Positions 43,109-50,492 of a stretch of DNA of 50,492 nt are shown piece by piece. The position numbers and the translations under genes are program-made. The stretch is from Stutzerimonas kunmingensis (lineage in GTDB: Bacteria; Pseudomonadota; Gammaproteobacteria; Pseudomonadales; Pseudomonadaceae): contig NZ_JACXXG010000030.1 of NCBI RefSeq assembly GCF_014764705.1, positions 1 to 50,492 on the forward strand. The letters are read 5' to 3'. The number at the start of each line of letters is the position of its first letter. Position 1 is the stretch's first letter. A model generated the notes under the pieces. It searched no databases. It was given only the letters and a program-made list of their open reading frames with translations, and was not told the DNA's origin.

Positions 43109-44467
43109 ATGGCTTACGACTTCGATCTATTCGTCATCGGTGCAGGTTCCGGTGGCGTGCGTGCGGCGCGCTTCGCTGCAGGTTTCGGCGCGAAGGTGGC
43201 GGTTGCGGAAAGCCGTTACCTGGGCGGTACCTGTGTCAACGTCGGTTGTGTGCCGAAGAAGCTACTGGTCTACGGCGCGCATTACGCCGAAGACATTGGC
43301 CAGGCACAGGGCTACGGCTGGACCATCGACGGCGCGACCTTCGACTGGAAGACCCTGATTGCCAACAAGGACCGGGAAATCCAGCGACTGAACGGCATCT
43401 ACCGCAGCATCCTGGTGGATAGCGGCGTGACCCTGCTGCAAGCGCATGCGCGCCTGGTCGATGCCCATACCGTCGAAGTCGAGGGTAAGCAGTACACGGC
43501 CGAGCACATCCTGATCGCTACCGGCGGCTGGCCCCACGTGCCGGCGATTCCGGGGCGTGAGCACGCCATCACGTCCAATGAAGCTTTCTACCTCGAATCC
43601 TTGCCGCGACGTGTGCTGGTGGTCGGTGGTGGCTATATCGCCGTCGAATTCGCCTCGATCTTCCATGGCTGCGGTGCCGATACCAAGCTGCTCTATCGCG
43701 GTGAATTGTTCCTGCGCGGTTTCGATGGCTCGCTCCGCGATCACCTGAAGGACGAGATGATCAAGAAGGGCGTGGATCTGCAGTTCAACGCCGACATCGT
43801 GCATATCGACAAGCAGGCCGATGGCAGCCTGCTCGCGACGCTGGAAGACGGCCGCACGCTGGAAGCGGACTGCATCTTCTACGCGACAGGCCGCCGTCCG
43901 ATGCTGGACAACCTGGGGCTGGAAAAGGCCGGCGTAGCGCTGGATGCCCGAGGTTTCATTGCCGTGGACGATGAATACCGTACCTCGGTGTCCTCGATTC
44001 TGGCGATTGGCGACGTGATCGGTCGCGTGCAGCTGACACCCGTCGCACTGGCTGAGGGCATGGCCGTGGCGCGGCGGCTATTCAAGCCGGAGCAATATCG
44101 CAAGGTCGATTACACGACCATCCCGACCGCGGTGTTCAGTCTGCCGAACATGGCAACTGTCGGGCTGACCGAGGAGGAGGCGCGCGAGCAGGGCTACAAC
44201 GTAACGATCTTCGAAAGTCGTTTTCGGCCGATGAAGCTGACCATGACCGATAGCCTCGAGCGTAGCCTGATGAAGCTGGTGGTGGATGCTGAGACCGACC
44301 GTGTGCTCGGCTGTCATATGGCGGGACCGGATGCCGGCGAGATCATGCAGGGGCTGGGCGTGGCGCTGAAGGCCGGGGCCACCAAGCAGGTGTTCGACGA
44401 CACGCTGGGCATCCACCCGACGGCCGCCGAAGAGTTCGTCACCATGCGCACACCGGCGGCGATCTGA
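43109..44467 (+). CDS. gor: Glutathione-disulfide reductase
   Basis: The 452-residue flavoprotein regenerates glutathione with NADPH. It has the FAD motif [15 protein letters not shown], redox-active Cys42/Cys47 in [13 protein letters not shown], the NADPH motif [12 protein letters not shown] followed downstream by a basic pocket ([12 protein letters not shown]), the second FAD segment ILAIGDV, and the catalytic His in [17 protein letters not shown] precedes ATG 43109. Glutathione is a reductant for one class of arsenate reductase and for metal stress generally, which fits the region. Confidence 0.97.
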   Translation: MAYDFDLFVIGAGSGGVRAARFAAGFGAKVAVAESRYLGGTCVNVGCVPKKLLVYGAHYAEDIGQAQGYGWTIDGATFDWKTLIANKDREIQRLNGIYRSILVDSGVTLLQAHARLVDAHTVEVEGKQYTAEHILIATGGWPHVPAIPGREHAITSNEAFYLESLPRRVLVVGGGYIAVEFASIFHGCGADTKLLYRGELFLRGFDGSLRDHLKDEMIKKGVDLQFNADIVHIDKQADGSLLATLEDGRTLEADCIFYATGRRPMLDNLGLEKAGVALDARGFIAVDDEYRTSVSSILAIGDVIGRVQLTPVALAEGMAVARRLFKPEQYRKVDYTTIPTAVFSLPNMATVGLTEEEAREQGYNVTIFESRFRPMKLTMTDSLERSLMKLVVDAETDRVLGCHMAGPDAGEIMQGLGVALKAGATKQVFDDTLGIHPTAAEEFVTMRTPAAI

Positions 44468-44507
44468 AAGCATGCTGGCGGCCGCCTGCGGCGGCGCGCC
44501 AGATCAC

Positions 44508-45014
44508 TCAGTGATGATGCCCTGGCGCAGCACCGCCGGCAGCCGGGGCATCTACCTCGATGCTCACCTCGGTGGTGATCTCGCCGCCGTCCTCGAATTG
44601 CAGCGTCACCGGGAAGCTCTCCCCAGCCACCAGCGGCTGCTTGAGCCCGAACAGCATCACGTGATTGCCACCCGGCTTGAACTCCACCTTGCCAGCTGCT
44701 GGCACGTCGACCGCCTCGACCTGCTGCATCTTCATCATGTCGCCCTGATGCACATGGGTGTGCAGCTCGGTCTTTTCGGCACGTGAGGTCTGCGCCCCGA
44801 TCAGGCGCTGTGGCTGCTGACCACGATTTTCCAGTATGAAGTACACCGCGCCAGTCGGAGCGCTGGGCGGCATCGCCCGCGACCACGCCTGGCTGACAGC
44901 CAGCTCGCTGGTGGCTGCTTGTGTCGAAGCCTGATGGTCGTGGTGGTGCTCCTGCGCAAGGGCAGGCAAGCAGAGTGCCGCAAAAGTACCAGCGGCCAGT
45001 AAGCGAAGCAGCAT
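44508..45014 (-). CDS. Periplasmic copper chaperone PCu(A)C
   Basis: The 168 residues start with a signal peptide (LLAAGTFAALCLPALAQ), then a His-rich stretch (EHHHDHQ). The copper site fits H-X10-M-X21-H-X-M exactly: His85, Met96, His118 and Met120. A second His-rich end (GGAAPGHHH) follows. PCuAC delivers Cu(I) to the CuA site of cytochrome oxidase, often with Sco. Neither Sco nor a TonB receptor is next to it here. Full length. The His-rich ends may add metal binding capacity. Confidence 0.95.
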   Translation of the reverse strand: MLLRLLAAGTFAALCLPALAQEHHHDHQASTQAATSELAVSQAWSRAMPPSAPTGAVYFILENRGQQPQRLIGAQTSRAEKTELHTHVHQGDMMKMQQVEAVDVPAAGKVEFKPGGNHVMLFGLKQPLVAGESFPVTLQFEDGGEITTEVSIEVDAPAAGGAAPGHHH

Positions 45015-45142
45015 GAGAGAACTCCCGTTCTGTTGAGATGCGCCATATTACGCCGCTGGCCCTGCAGCGGTACGTCTGGGTAGTCGACTTATCGGTCGGC
45101 CATGGCCTGCGTGCCGCGCGATGGAGAGGAGGGTGCAGCAAT

Positions 45143-45172
45143 TTGCCACAGGTATGTTTGTGACACTATATT
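45143..45172 (+). promoter_or_regulatory. Candidate sigma-70 promoter for the sialidase/LtaS-like genes
   Basis: TTGCCA (45143-45148), an 18-base spacer and TATATT (45167-45172) are followed by about 275 bases of leader before the first start codon. The spacer contains TTTGTGACA, a half-site resembling Vfr/CRP sites. Confidence 0.5.
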
Positions 45173-45344
45173 GCGTCGCCTGCACTTGCAGCCATCGAGG
45201 ATTTCTGTCGCACCTGATTTTTCTGCGCGAAGCGTTTATCAAGCGCGGCTGATCGGCTTCCTGCACCAAGTGATTGCTCCGCCCCTGGTGCTCGGTCATG
45301 ATCGGCGGCCACTCAAACAAGCTCGGTACTCCCGGCCATCAGAA

Positions 45345-45399
45345 GTCGGGGCAAACCGATCAATACACTTCTTTTTCACGCCCCGACGGTTTTTGGGGC
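45345..45399 (+). promoter_or_regulatory. Mutually exclusive hairpins in the leader, possible attenuator
   Basis: GTCGGGGC (45345-45352) can pair with GCCCCGAC (45380-45387), which is followed by GGTTTTT as in an intrinsic terminator. The same GCCCC (45380-45384) can instead pair with GGGGC (45395-45399) just after the T run. The two folds exclude each other. Loop length (27 bases) of the first fold is large, which lowers confidence. Confidence 0.45.
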
Positions 45400-45454
45400 A
45401 TACGAGCCTGTCGTTTCTTGCAAAGCGCAGGACGCGTCATGTGTTTATACGGAC

Positions 45455-46759
45455 ATGATTTATATGAGTTCTGGAAAGTTCGGATTTCTTCCCACCTGCC
45501 TGTCTGTCATCGCCCTTGCAGCTATTTTCACTACCGCCTGGTGGCTTCATCCTGAACGAGCGGTTTCCGGGTTCGCTGTAGCCGATTCTCATGCTCTGCC
45601 GCTCGCCAGCAAGGGGCCGTTTTACAGCACCCGCTTCGCATCCTCCGATCTCGACGAGTTTGTCCATGCCTCCTCGGTGACCTCCTTGCCGGATGGTGGC
45701 CTGATGGCCGTATGGTTTGCCGGTTCACGCGAAGGGGCTGCGGATGTTCAGGTGCGCGGCGCGCGATTCGACGCGATTGCGGCGGAGTGGGGCGAGGAAC
45801 TGGTCCTGGCAACTCGCGAGTCGACCCAGAAGGCGACCCAGAAGCACATACGCAAGCTCGGCAATCCGGTCATTGCGCTGGCTCCCGACAACAGGCTGTG
45901 GCTGTTCTATGTGTCGGTATCGATCGGTGGCTGGGCTGGAAGCGCCATCAACGCCATGTATTCGGATGATCTGGGAAAAACCTGGTCGACTCCCAGGCAG
46001 CTGATCACCACCCCCTTCTTGAACATCAGCACACTGGTGCGTAATGCCCCGGTATTCCATCAGGACGGCACCATAGGACTGCCCGTCTACCACGAGTTCC
46101 TCGGCAAGTTCGCCGAGTATCTGTACATCAGCCCGAACGGCGAGGTGATTGGTAAAAGTCGAATCAGCAAAGGCAACGATTCACTGCAACCAACAGTGGT
46201 GCCGATGGACGAGCAACACGCCGTTGCCATGCTGCGCTATGCAGGCTCCAGCCATCATCGCGTGCTTGCCAGCCGCACCGCAGATGCCGGCAGAACCTGG
46301 AGCAAGCCTTATCCGATCGACCCGGCCAACCCCAATTCGGCGCTCGCAGCGGTGGCCACGCCCAATCATGGCCTGCTGGTTGCCCTGAATGATCTGGAGG
46401 ACGGGCGTTTCCGGCTTCGCCTGATGGAAACCGACTCCAGCCTCGATCTCTGGAAGCCGGTGATTGACCTGGACGAATCGCCTGACCCGGAGGGCAACCC
46501 GTTCACCCCGGAGGTATATCGGGAAATCATCGGCGACAAGTTTCGCCTTTCCAGCGGGCCGCGGCGGCTATCGCTGGTGGACGAGTTTCTGACAAACCTG
46601 GATAAGCGCGTCTGCAAGACCCATGGCTGCGATTTCGAGTACGAGTATCCCTACTTCATCAGGAGCGCCGACGGTCTCTACCACCTGGTCTATTCCTGGA
46701 ACAATACCTTCATCAAACACGTCAGCTTCAATGATGCCTGGCTACTGGAGCAGCTCTGA
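45455..46759 (+). CDS. Sialidase (neuraminidase) family BNR-repeat protein
   Basis: The 434 residues begin with an uncleaved-looking membrane or signal segment (FLPTCLSVIALAAIFTTAWW). A six-bladed propeller-type region follows, with Asp boxes: SDDLGKTWS near residue 169 and ADAGRTWSK near residue 275. Catalytic-type arginines and Tyr (YHEFLGKFAEYLY) are plausible but not certain. The closest type is the bacterial exo-alpha-sialidase-like family of unknown glycan target. The start may be ATG 45455 or ATG 45464; neither has a strong site. It overlaps the next gene by one base (TGATG). Confidence 0.8.
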   Translation: MIYMSSGKFGFLPTCLSVIALAAIFTTAWWLHPERAVSGFAVADSHALPLASKGPFYSTRFASSDLDEFVHASSVTSLPDGGLMAVWFAGSREGAADVQVRGARFDAIAAEWGEELVLATRESTQKATQKHIRKLGNPVIALAPDNRLWLFYVSVSIGGWAGSAINAMYSDDLGKTWSTPRQLITTPFLNISTLVRNAPVFHQDGTIGLPVYHEFLGKFAEYLYISPNGEVIGKSRISKGNDSLQPTVVPMDEQHAVAMLRYAGSSHHRVLASRTADAGRTWSKPYPIDPANPNSALAAVATPNHGLLVALNDLEDGRFRLRLMETDSSLDLWKPVIDLDESPDPEGNPFTPEVYREIIGDKFRLSSGPRRLSLVDEFLTNLDKRVCKTHGCDFEYEYPYFIRSADGLYHLVYSWNNTFIKHVSFNDAWLLEQL

Positions 46760-47346
46760 TGCCTGAACTCTGGCAAGCGCATCTGACCTTCGGGTTACTC
46801 GCTTTCATCGTCACGCCTGGATTTGGCCTCGGCCGAGGGTTTCAATGGCTTCGCCTTCTCCTCCTGCTAGGGATCAGCTTCATTCCCGTGGACGGTCTGT
46901 CATTGGCCGCCTACATGCGCAGCTTCACTGATGATGTGGCCATCACGACGCTGGTGGCGCTGGCATTTTTCGCGGCAGTGCGCTTGGGACTGATGGCGAT
47001 GCCGCCGCAGAACGCGCGCGTGCAATTGTTGATCGCGATGGCGGGGCTGGCGCTTTTTCTCTACCCGGCAACGATGGGCCTGTCCTATCTGGACCCCTAT
47101 CAACTCGGTTACGCCCCCCGCCCGCTGATCGCGGTGGTGGGCGTGCTTGCCCTGGGATTGCTGCTGCTCAAGAACTGGCTGGGCGCTTCCATGCTCGGCC
47201 TTGCCACCTTGGCGTTCAGCCTGGGGATCAAGCCGTCGCCCAATTACTGGGACTATCTGCTAGACCCCTTCATCGCCTTGTTCAGCTGCGGGGCGTTGCT
47301 CGTCTATGCCTGCAAGGCACTCGTGCGCAAGCCAATGCCCGCGTGA
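46759..47346 (+). CDS. Multi-pass membrane protein of unknown function
   Basis: The 195 residues form about six hydrophobic helices (LTFGLLAFIVTPGFGLGRGF, WLRLLLLLGISFIPVDGLSL, VAITTLVALAFFAAVRLGLM, LLIAMAGLALFLYPATMGLS and two later). No catalytic motif is recognised. Its ATG overlaps the sialidase-family stop, so the two are translated together and probably work together at the membrane. The LtaS-like gene starts 74 bases downstream on the same strand. Could be an accessory or flippase-like partner; this is inference. Confidence 0.75.
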   Translation: MPELWQAHLTFGLLAFIVTPGFGLGRGFQWLRLLLLLGISFIPVDGLSLAAYMRSFTDDVAITTLVALAFFAAVRLGLMAMPPQNARVQLLIAMAGLALFLYPATMGLSYLDPYQLGYAPRPLIAVVGVLALGLLLLKNWLGASMLGLATLAFSLGIKPSPNYWDYLLDPFIALFSCGALLVYACKALVRKPMPA

Positions 47347-47420
47347 CGAAAATTACTCCAGCCGACCTGTGATGGCTCGGCTGCGCTATTTGACGATTCG
47401 ATAGATTCGAGGTTGGGACA

Positions 47421-49457
47421 ATGGGTTGGCTTCAGTCGCGGCGCCTGCATTACTGGTTCGGTGCAGTCGGGATTCTGTTCATTGCGCTCGCAGCATTGCG
47501 CGGGATTTTCTTCGTCGGTTTCTCCGGGCTGGAGCCCAGCGCGCTCGGCACGGTCGATGCCGTACCCGAAACGCTCGGGATCGGCCTGCGCTTCGACCTT
47601 CGCCTGGCGATCCTGTTGATGTTGCCGATCGCGCTGTTGGCGTGGCTGCCGGTCTGGAACCTGACCCGCTCCCGCGTCCTTCGCTGGGTGGCGCGGCTCT
47701 ATCTGGCTCTGGCGCTTGGTGCAGTGCTGCTGGTCTACATAATCGATTTTGGCCACTACGCCTATCTCGGGGTGCGCATCAATGCCACCGTCTTGCGCTT
47801 TCTGGAGGACGCGCAGATCTCCACCGATATGGTCTGGCAAACCTATCCAGTGGTCTGGATCACCCTTGGCTGGGCGGCGGCAACCGCTCTGGTCTGGTGG
47901 CTGCTGCTGCGCTTCGAGCGGGTCACACTGGATCGCCCGGCAAAGCGAATCAGCCGGCTTTCACTGATCTGGGGTAGTGCGCTGATGGTGGTGGCTGTCT
48001 TCGTCGCCATCCTCGGGCGTTTCGACAATATCAACCTGGAAAACCCCGTGCCGCTGCGCTGGAGTGATGCTTTTTTCTCGGGCGACAACCAGATCGCAGC
48101 CCTTGGCCTGAATCCGGTGATCTTCCTCTACGACACGCTGAAGGTGCCCAATCAGCCGTATGACCGGGAACAGGTCGAGGCCCATTACGATGTCGTCAGC
48201 CATTACCTAGGCGTCGACCAGCCTGATGCGAAAACGCTTAATTTCAGCCGGGAGCAGGGCGTTCAACCCTATGCGATTGACGGAAAGCGGCCGAATGTCG
48301 TCTTCGTCATGCTCGAATCCCTGGGCACCACCGCAGTGGGCGCCTACGGCAACCCGCTCAACCCAACTCCCAATATCGACCGGCTGGCCAAGCAGAGCTG
48401 GCTCTTCAAGAACTTCTACGTTCCCGTGACCGGCACCGCGAAGACCGTGTGGGCGAGCATATCCGGCGTACCAGACGTTTCCCGTCAGGAAACCGCGACG
48501 CGCAATCCGCTGATCACTCGGCAACACAGCCTCGTCAACGCGCTGCAGGGCTACGACAAGTACTACATGATTGGCGGCAATTCCGGTTGGGCCAATATGA
48601 ATGCCCTGATCCGCCAGAGCATCGACGACATCCAGCTATATGAAGAGCGCCACTGGAACTCTCCGATGGTGGATGTGTGGGGAATCTCCGATCTGGACCT
48701 GTTCAAGGAAAGTGACCGGCTGCTGCGAGAGCAGGGGGAGGGCAAGCCCTTCTTTGCCTATATCCAGACGGCGGGCAACCATCGTCCGTTCACCATACCC
48801 AAGCAGAACGACGGCTTCGAAGCCCTCGATCTGCCTTTGGAAAAGGTGCAGGGCGCCGGTTCCCGCAGCGTGGCGCAGTACAACGCGGTCCGCCTCCTGG
48901 ATTTCAACATCGGCCGCCTGATGGAGATTGCGAAGGAAGGCGGCTGGTACGACAACACCATCTTCGTCATGTTTGGCGACCACAACACGCGCATCGCCCA
49001 GATTCCGCACATGCTGCCGGCATACGAAAAGCTGGGGCTCGAGAGCAATAATGTTCCGTTGTTGATCCATGCGCCCAAGCTGCTGGAGCCACGAGTGATC
49101 GAGGAGGCCGTGGGTCTGGCCGATCTGCTACCGACCGTACTGGGCATGGCCGGCATGGAGTTTCGCAACGGTGCAATGGGACGCGACATCCAGCAGCCGG
49201 CTCCTGAGGGAGAGCGCGTGGTTCCACTCGTGCTCCGCGAAGGCACGTTCCCGCTGATTGGTGGCGTGACCAAGGACTTTCTTCTGCAGATGCAGCACGA
49301 CGGCAGCCAGCCGACCCTGCACGAAATTGCATCACCGGAGCCTCTGGTCGACGTAGCCGACCGGTATCCCGAGGAATTCCAGCGACTTGTCGCCCTGACA
49401 CGGGGACTGCACGAGGCATCGCGCCTGATGCTCTATCAGAACGTCAGGAAGGACTGA
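47421..49457 (+). CDS. LtaS-like phosphoglycerol transferase / sulfatase-fold membrane enzyme
   Basis: The 678 residues have five N-terminal membrane helices (about 10-215) and a C-terminal periplasmic alkaline phosphatase/sulfatase-fold domain. Visible metal and active-site residues are Glu299 in VFVMLESLG, the nucleophile Thr342 in GTAKTVWAS, and Asp520-His521 in MFGDHNTR; QTAGNHRPF supplies another His. This matches lipoteichoic acid synthase and the related OpgB-type family, which transfer phosphoglycerol from phosphatidylglycerol and release diacylglycerol. In a Gram-negative the acceptor may be a periplasmic glucan, LPS or another glycan. GAGG precedes the ATG. It is followed by convergent dgkA. 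Confidence 0.9.
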   Translation: MGWLQSRRLHYWFGAVGILFIALAALRGIFFVGFSGLEPSALGTVDAVPETLGIGLRFDLRLAILLMLPIALLAWLPVWNLTRSRVLRWVARLYLALALGAVLLVYIIDFGHYAYLGVRINATVLRFLEDAQISTDMVWQTYPVVWITLGWAAATALVWWLLLRFERVTLDRPAKRISRLSLIWGSALMVVAVFVAILGRFDNINLENPVPLRWSDAFFSGDNQIAALGLNPVIFLYDTLKVPNQPYDREQVEAHYDVVSHYLGVDQPDAKTLNFSREQGVQPYAIDGKRPNVVFVMLESLGTTAVGAYGNPLNPTPNIDRLAKQSWLFKNFYVPVTGTAKTVWASISGVPDVSRQETATRNPLITRQHSLVNALQGYDKYYMIGGNSGWANMNALIRQSIDDIQLYEERHWNSPMVDVWGISDLDLFKESDRLLREQGEGKPFFAYIQTAGNHRPFTIPKQNDGFEALDLPLEKVQGAGSRSVAQYNAVRLLDFNIGRLMEIAKEGGWYDNTIFVMFGDHNTRIAQIPHMLPAYEKLGLESNNVPLLIHAPKLLEPRVIEEAVGLADLLPTVLGMAGMEFRNGAMGRDIQQPAPEGERVVPLVLREGTFPLIGGVTKDFLLQMQHDGSQPTLHEIASPEPLVDVADRYPEEFQRLVALTRGLHEASRLMLYQNVRKD

Positions 49458-49552
49458 GTTCCAGGGCGGTGACTGCCTATCCGCGAGCTGTCTGACACAG
49501 CGCGCGGCTGGGCAGATCGGGCGAACATGAGCATGAAGTTACAGCGCCAGGC

Positions 49553-49939
49553 TCAATAGAGAATCATCAGCCAGGTGACCGCTACCATCACCAGCGACAG
49601 CAGTTGCGCCGCGCTGCCCATGTCCTTGGCGTTCTTGGAAAGCGGGTGCAGTTCGAGCGAGATTCGGTCGATTGCTGCCTCTATCGCCGAATTGACGAGC
49701 TCGACCACCAGTGTCAACAACAGCACGATCACCAGTAACAAGCGTTCGATTCGGCTGACGTCGAGCGTGAACGCCAGTGGTATCAGGACAGCATTGAGCA
49801 GCAGCAGCTGTCTGAAGGCAGCTTCGCCGGCAATCGCAGCACGGATACCTGCAATGGAGTATCCCAGCGCTCTCAGGATTCGCCTGAGACCTGAGTGCCC
49901 CTTGAGCGATTGCGCGTTGAGTTCTTCGATGCTGCTCAT
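49553..49939 (-). CDS. dgkA: Diacylglycerol kinase
   Basis: The 128-residue trimeric membrane kinase phosphorylates diacylglycerol to phosphatidic acid. The signature VVELVNSAIEAAIDR (catalytic Glu) and NAKDMGSAAQ are present, with three hydrophobic helices and an amphipathic N-terminus. AGGAAG precedes the ATG. It is convergent with the LtaS-like gene, whose reaction yields diacylglycerol, so recycling is the likely link. Confidence 0.96.
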   Translation of the reverse strand: MSSIEELNAQSLKGHSGLRRILRALGYSIAGIRAAIAGEAAFRQLLLLNAVLIPLAFTLDVSRIERLLLVIVLLLTLVVELVNSAIEAAIDRISLELHPLSKNAKDMGSAAQLLSLVMVAVTWLMILY

Positions 49940-50365
49940 GTTCGACTTCCTGGCAGAATTGTGGCGAGTATAAGCATCCCGCGGCAGAGAGCGCGTGCTG
50001 ATCGTGGCTAAACGAATACCAGAGAGGGAAAGGCCCAGAAGGTGTGTCGTACGTCAGCTAACTGGAGAATATAAGTCACTGGATAATCAATGGTTTACGC
50101 ATCTAGCATGAGATTTTCTGTGACCGAAAACGTCAGCTATCGCGAGATTTTCATTGCGAAAATCATCTAAGTGGAGAATTTCCTGAAAGCCGTGTTAGCG
50201 ACAAGCACACAGCGCCTAGCGGATGGATTTCTACCGAGCAAGCGTGGCCGCGCATTGACAACTTGTCAATACTGGCCAAATGAGGGATCGAGGTCGTTAG
50301 CCTTGCTGATACGAGACTCTAGAAGGGTTGAATTGGCTCAGTCGAGCCAGAAGTGATGTCCTGCG
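49940..50365. other. Gene-free stretch between dgkA and the IS-like end
   Basis: About 426 bases, more A/T-rich than the neighbours, without a convincing gene. A frame of 61 residues at 50171-50356 has no family sequence or binding site. It contains two inverted repeats: GATTTTC-ATTGC-GAAAATC at 50146-50164 and the palindrome at 50254-50270. Confidence 0.55.
50254..50270. promoter_or_regulatory. 17-bp perfect palindrome, operator-like
   Basis: ATTGACAA-C-TTGTCAAT is a perfect inverted repeat with eight-base arms. It contains TTGACA, so it could overlap a -35 box. No target gene follows within the gene-free stretch. Confidence 0.45.
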
Positions 50366-50492
50366 TGTTGGCGCTGATGGAAAATTGACCCACCCTGCCG
50401 ATTGAAATTTGACCCAGGGCGGATTGCTGATTTTGTTACCAGCAACTGTGGATAAGTCTACCAGCGCAGCTGCTGTTGCCCCCACTCCTTCG
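50366..50492 (-). mobile_element. Probable IS21-family element terminus (partial)
   Basis: From TGTTGGCGCTGATGG (50366) two related repeats occur 24 bases apart: ATTGACCCA (50384-50392) and TTTGACCCA (50408-50416), each preceded by an A run. Multiple short repeats of this GAAAATTGACCCA type mark the ends of IS21-like elements in pseudomonads. A minus-strand frame ends at TAG 50458 with the tail KEWGQQQLRW, possibly the C-terminus of istB. The rest lies outside the window, so the family call is tentative. Confidence 0.45.

Larger units (their letters stand above)
45015..45454 (+). other. 440-base gap with leader of the sialidase/LtaS-like cluster
   Basis: No gene is seen. It holds a plausible rightward promoter (45143-45172) and a long leader with alternative hairpins (45345-45399), annotated separately. 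The first 30 bases carry the leftward start region of the copper chaperone. Confidence 0.6.

Noticed and set aside
50171..50356. 61-residue frame in the gene-free region
   Set aside because: No ribosome binding site or recognisable sequence.

Overview
The window is GC-rich chromosomal DNA from a pseudomonad, most likely the Pseudomonas stutzeri (Stutzerimonas) group. The evidence is the pqqABCDE - S9 peptidase - ercA - ercS order, a gacA (TTG start) - uvrC - pgsA - tRNA-Gly - tRNA-Cys block, and Pseudomonas-type galU, gor, hemN and FAN1 genes. Species assignment is inference from gene content and order.

Layout. 1-125: the 3' end of a group II (class C type) intron with the last codons of its reverse transcriptase, followed by an Old Yellow Enzyme reductase. 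1514-9805: PQQ synthesis genes, a peptidase, and the ErcA/ErcS pair linked in P. aeruginosa to control of PQQ-dependent ethanol oxidation. 9857-16172: copper/silver efflux (secreted Met/His/Cys-rich protein, CusC, CusB, CusA). Here cusB is frameshifted by a perfect 3 x 8 bp tandem repeat. 16179-20466: a ZIP-like membrane protein, then gacA-uvrC-pgsA and two tRNA genes with promoter and terminator. 21121-30502: a large divergent arsenic island. Leftward it has arsO-acr3-arsP-thioredoxin-like; rightward it has arsC-arsR-arsC-arsH-phosphatase-ynfA-gapdh-arsJ. It covers arsenate reduction, arsenite efflux, organoarsenical export/oxidation and the arseno-phosphoglycerate route. 30545-33354: a porin, a small basic protein and a RES/Xre-type toxin-antitoxin pair. 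33637-37812: tRNA-Leu, then a FAN1-type nuclease and DinG-like helicase operon behind a LexA-box promoter. 37890-44467: hemN, a chemoreceptor with a periplasmic CxxCH haem motif, galU, a glyoxalase-fold protein and gor. 44508-49939: a PCuAC copper chaperone, then a sialidase-family protein, a membrane protein and an LtaS-like phosphoglycerol transferase, with dgkA convergent behind them. The right edge (about 50366 onward) looks like the terminus of an IS21-type element.

How the genes fit together. Metal and metalloid stress dominates: Cus efflux, PCuAC, the ars island, glutathione reductase. Two regions suggest regulation worth testing: the 8 bp repeat that breaks cusB, and a roughly 270 nt leader before the sialidase/LtaS cluster, where one GCCCC segment can pair with either of two GGGGC segments. 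The LtaS-like enzyme next to dgkA suggests phosphatidylglycerol head-group transfer with diacylglycerol recycling. Functions rest on motif recognition and family knowledge; no database search was possible.
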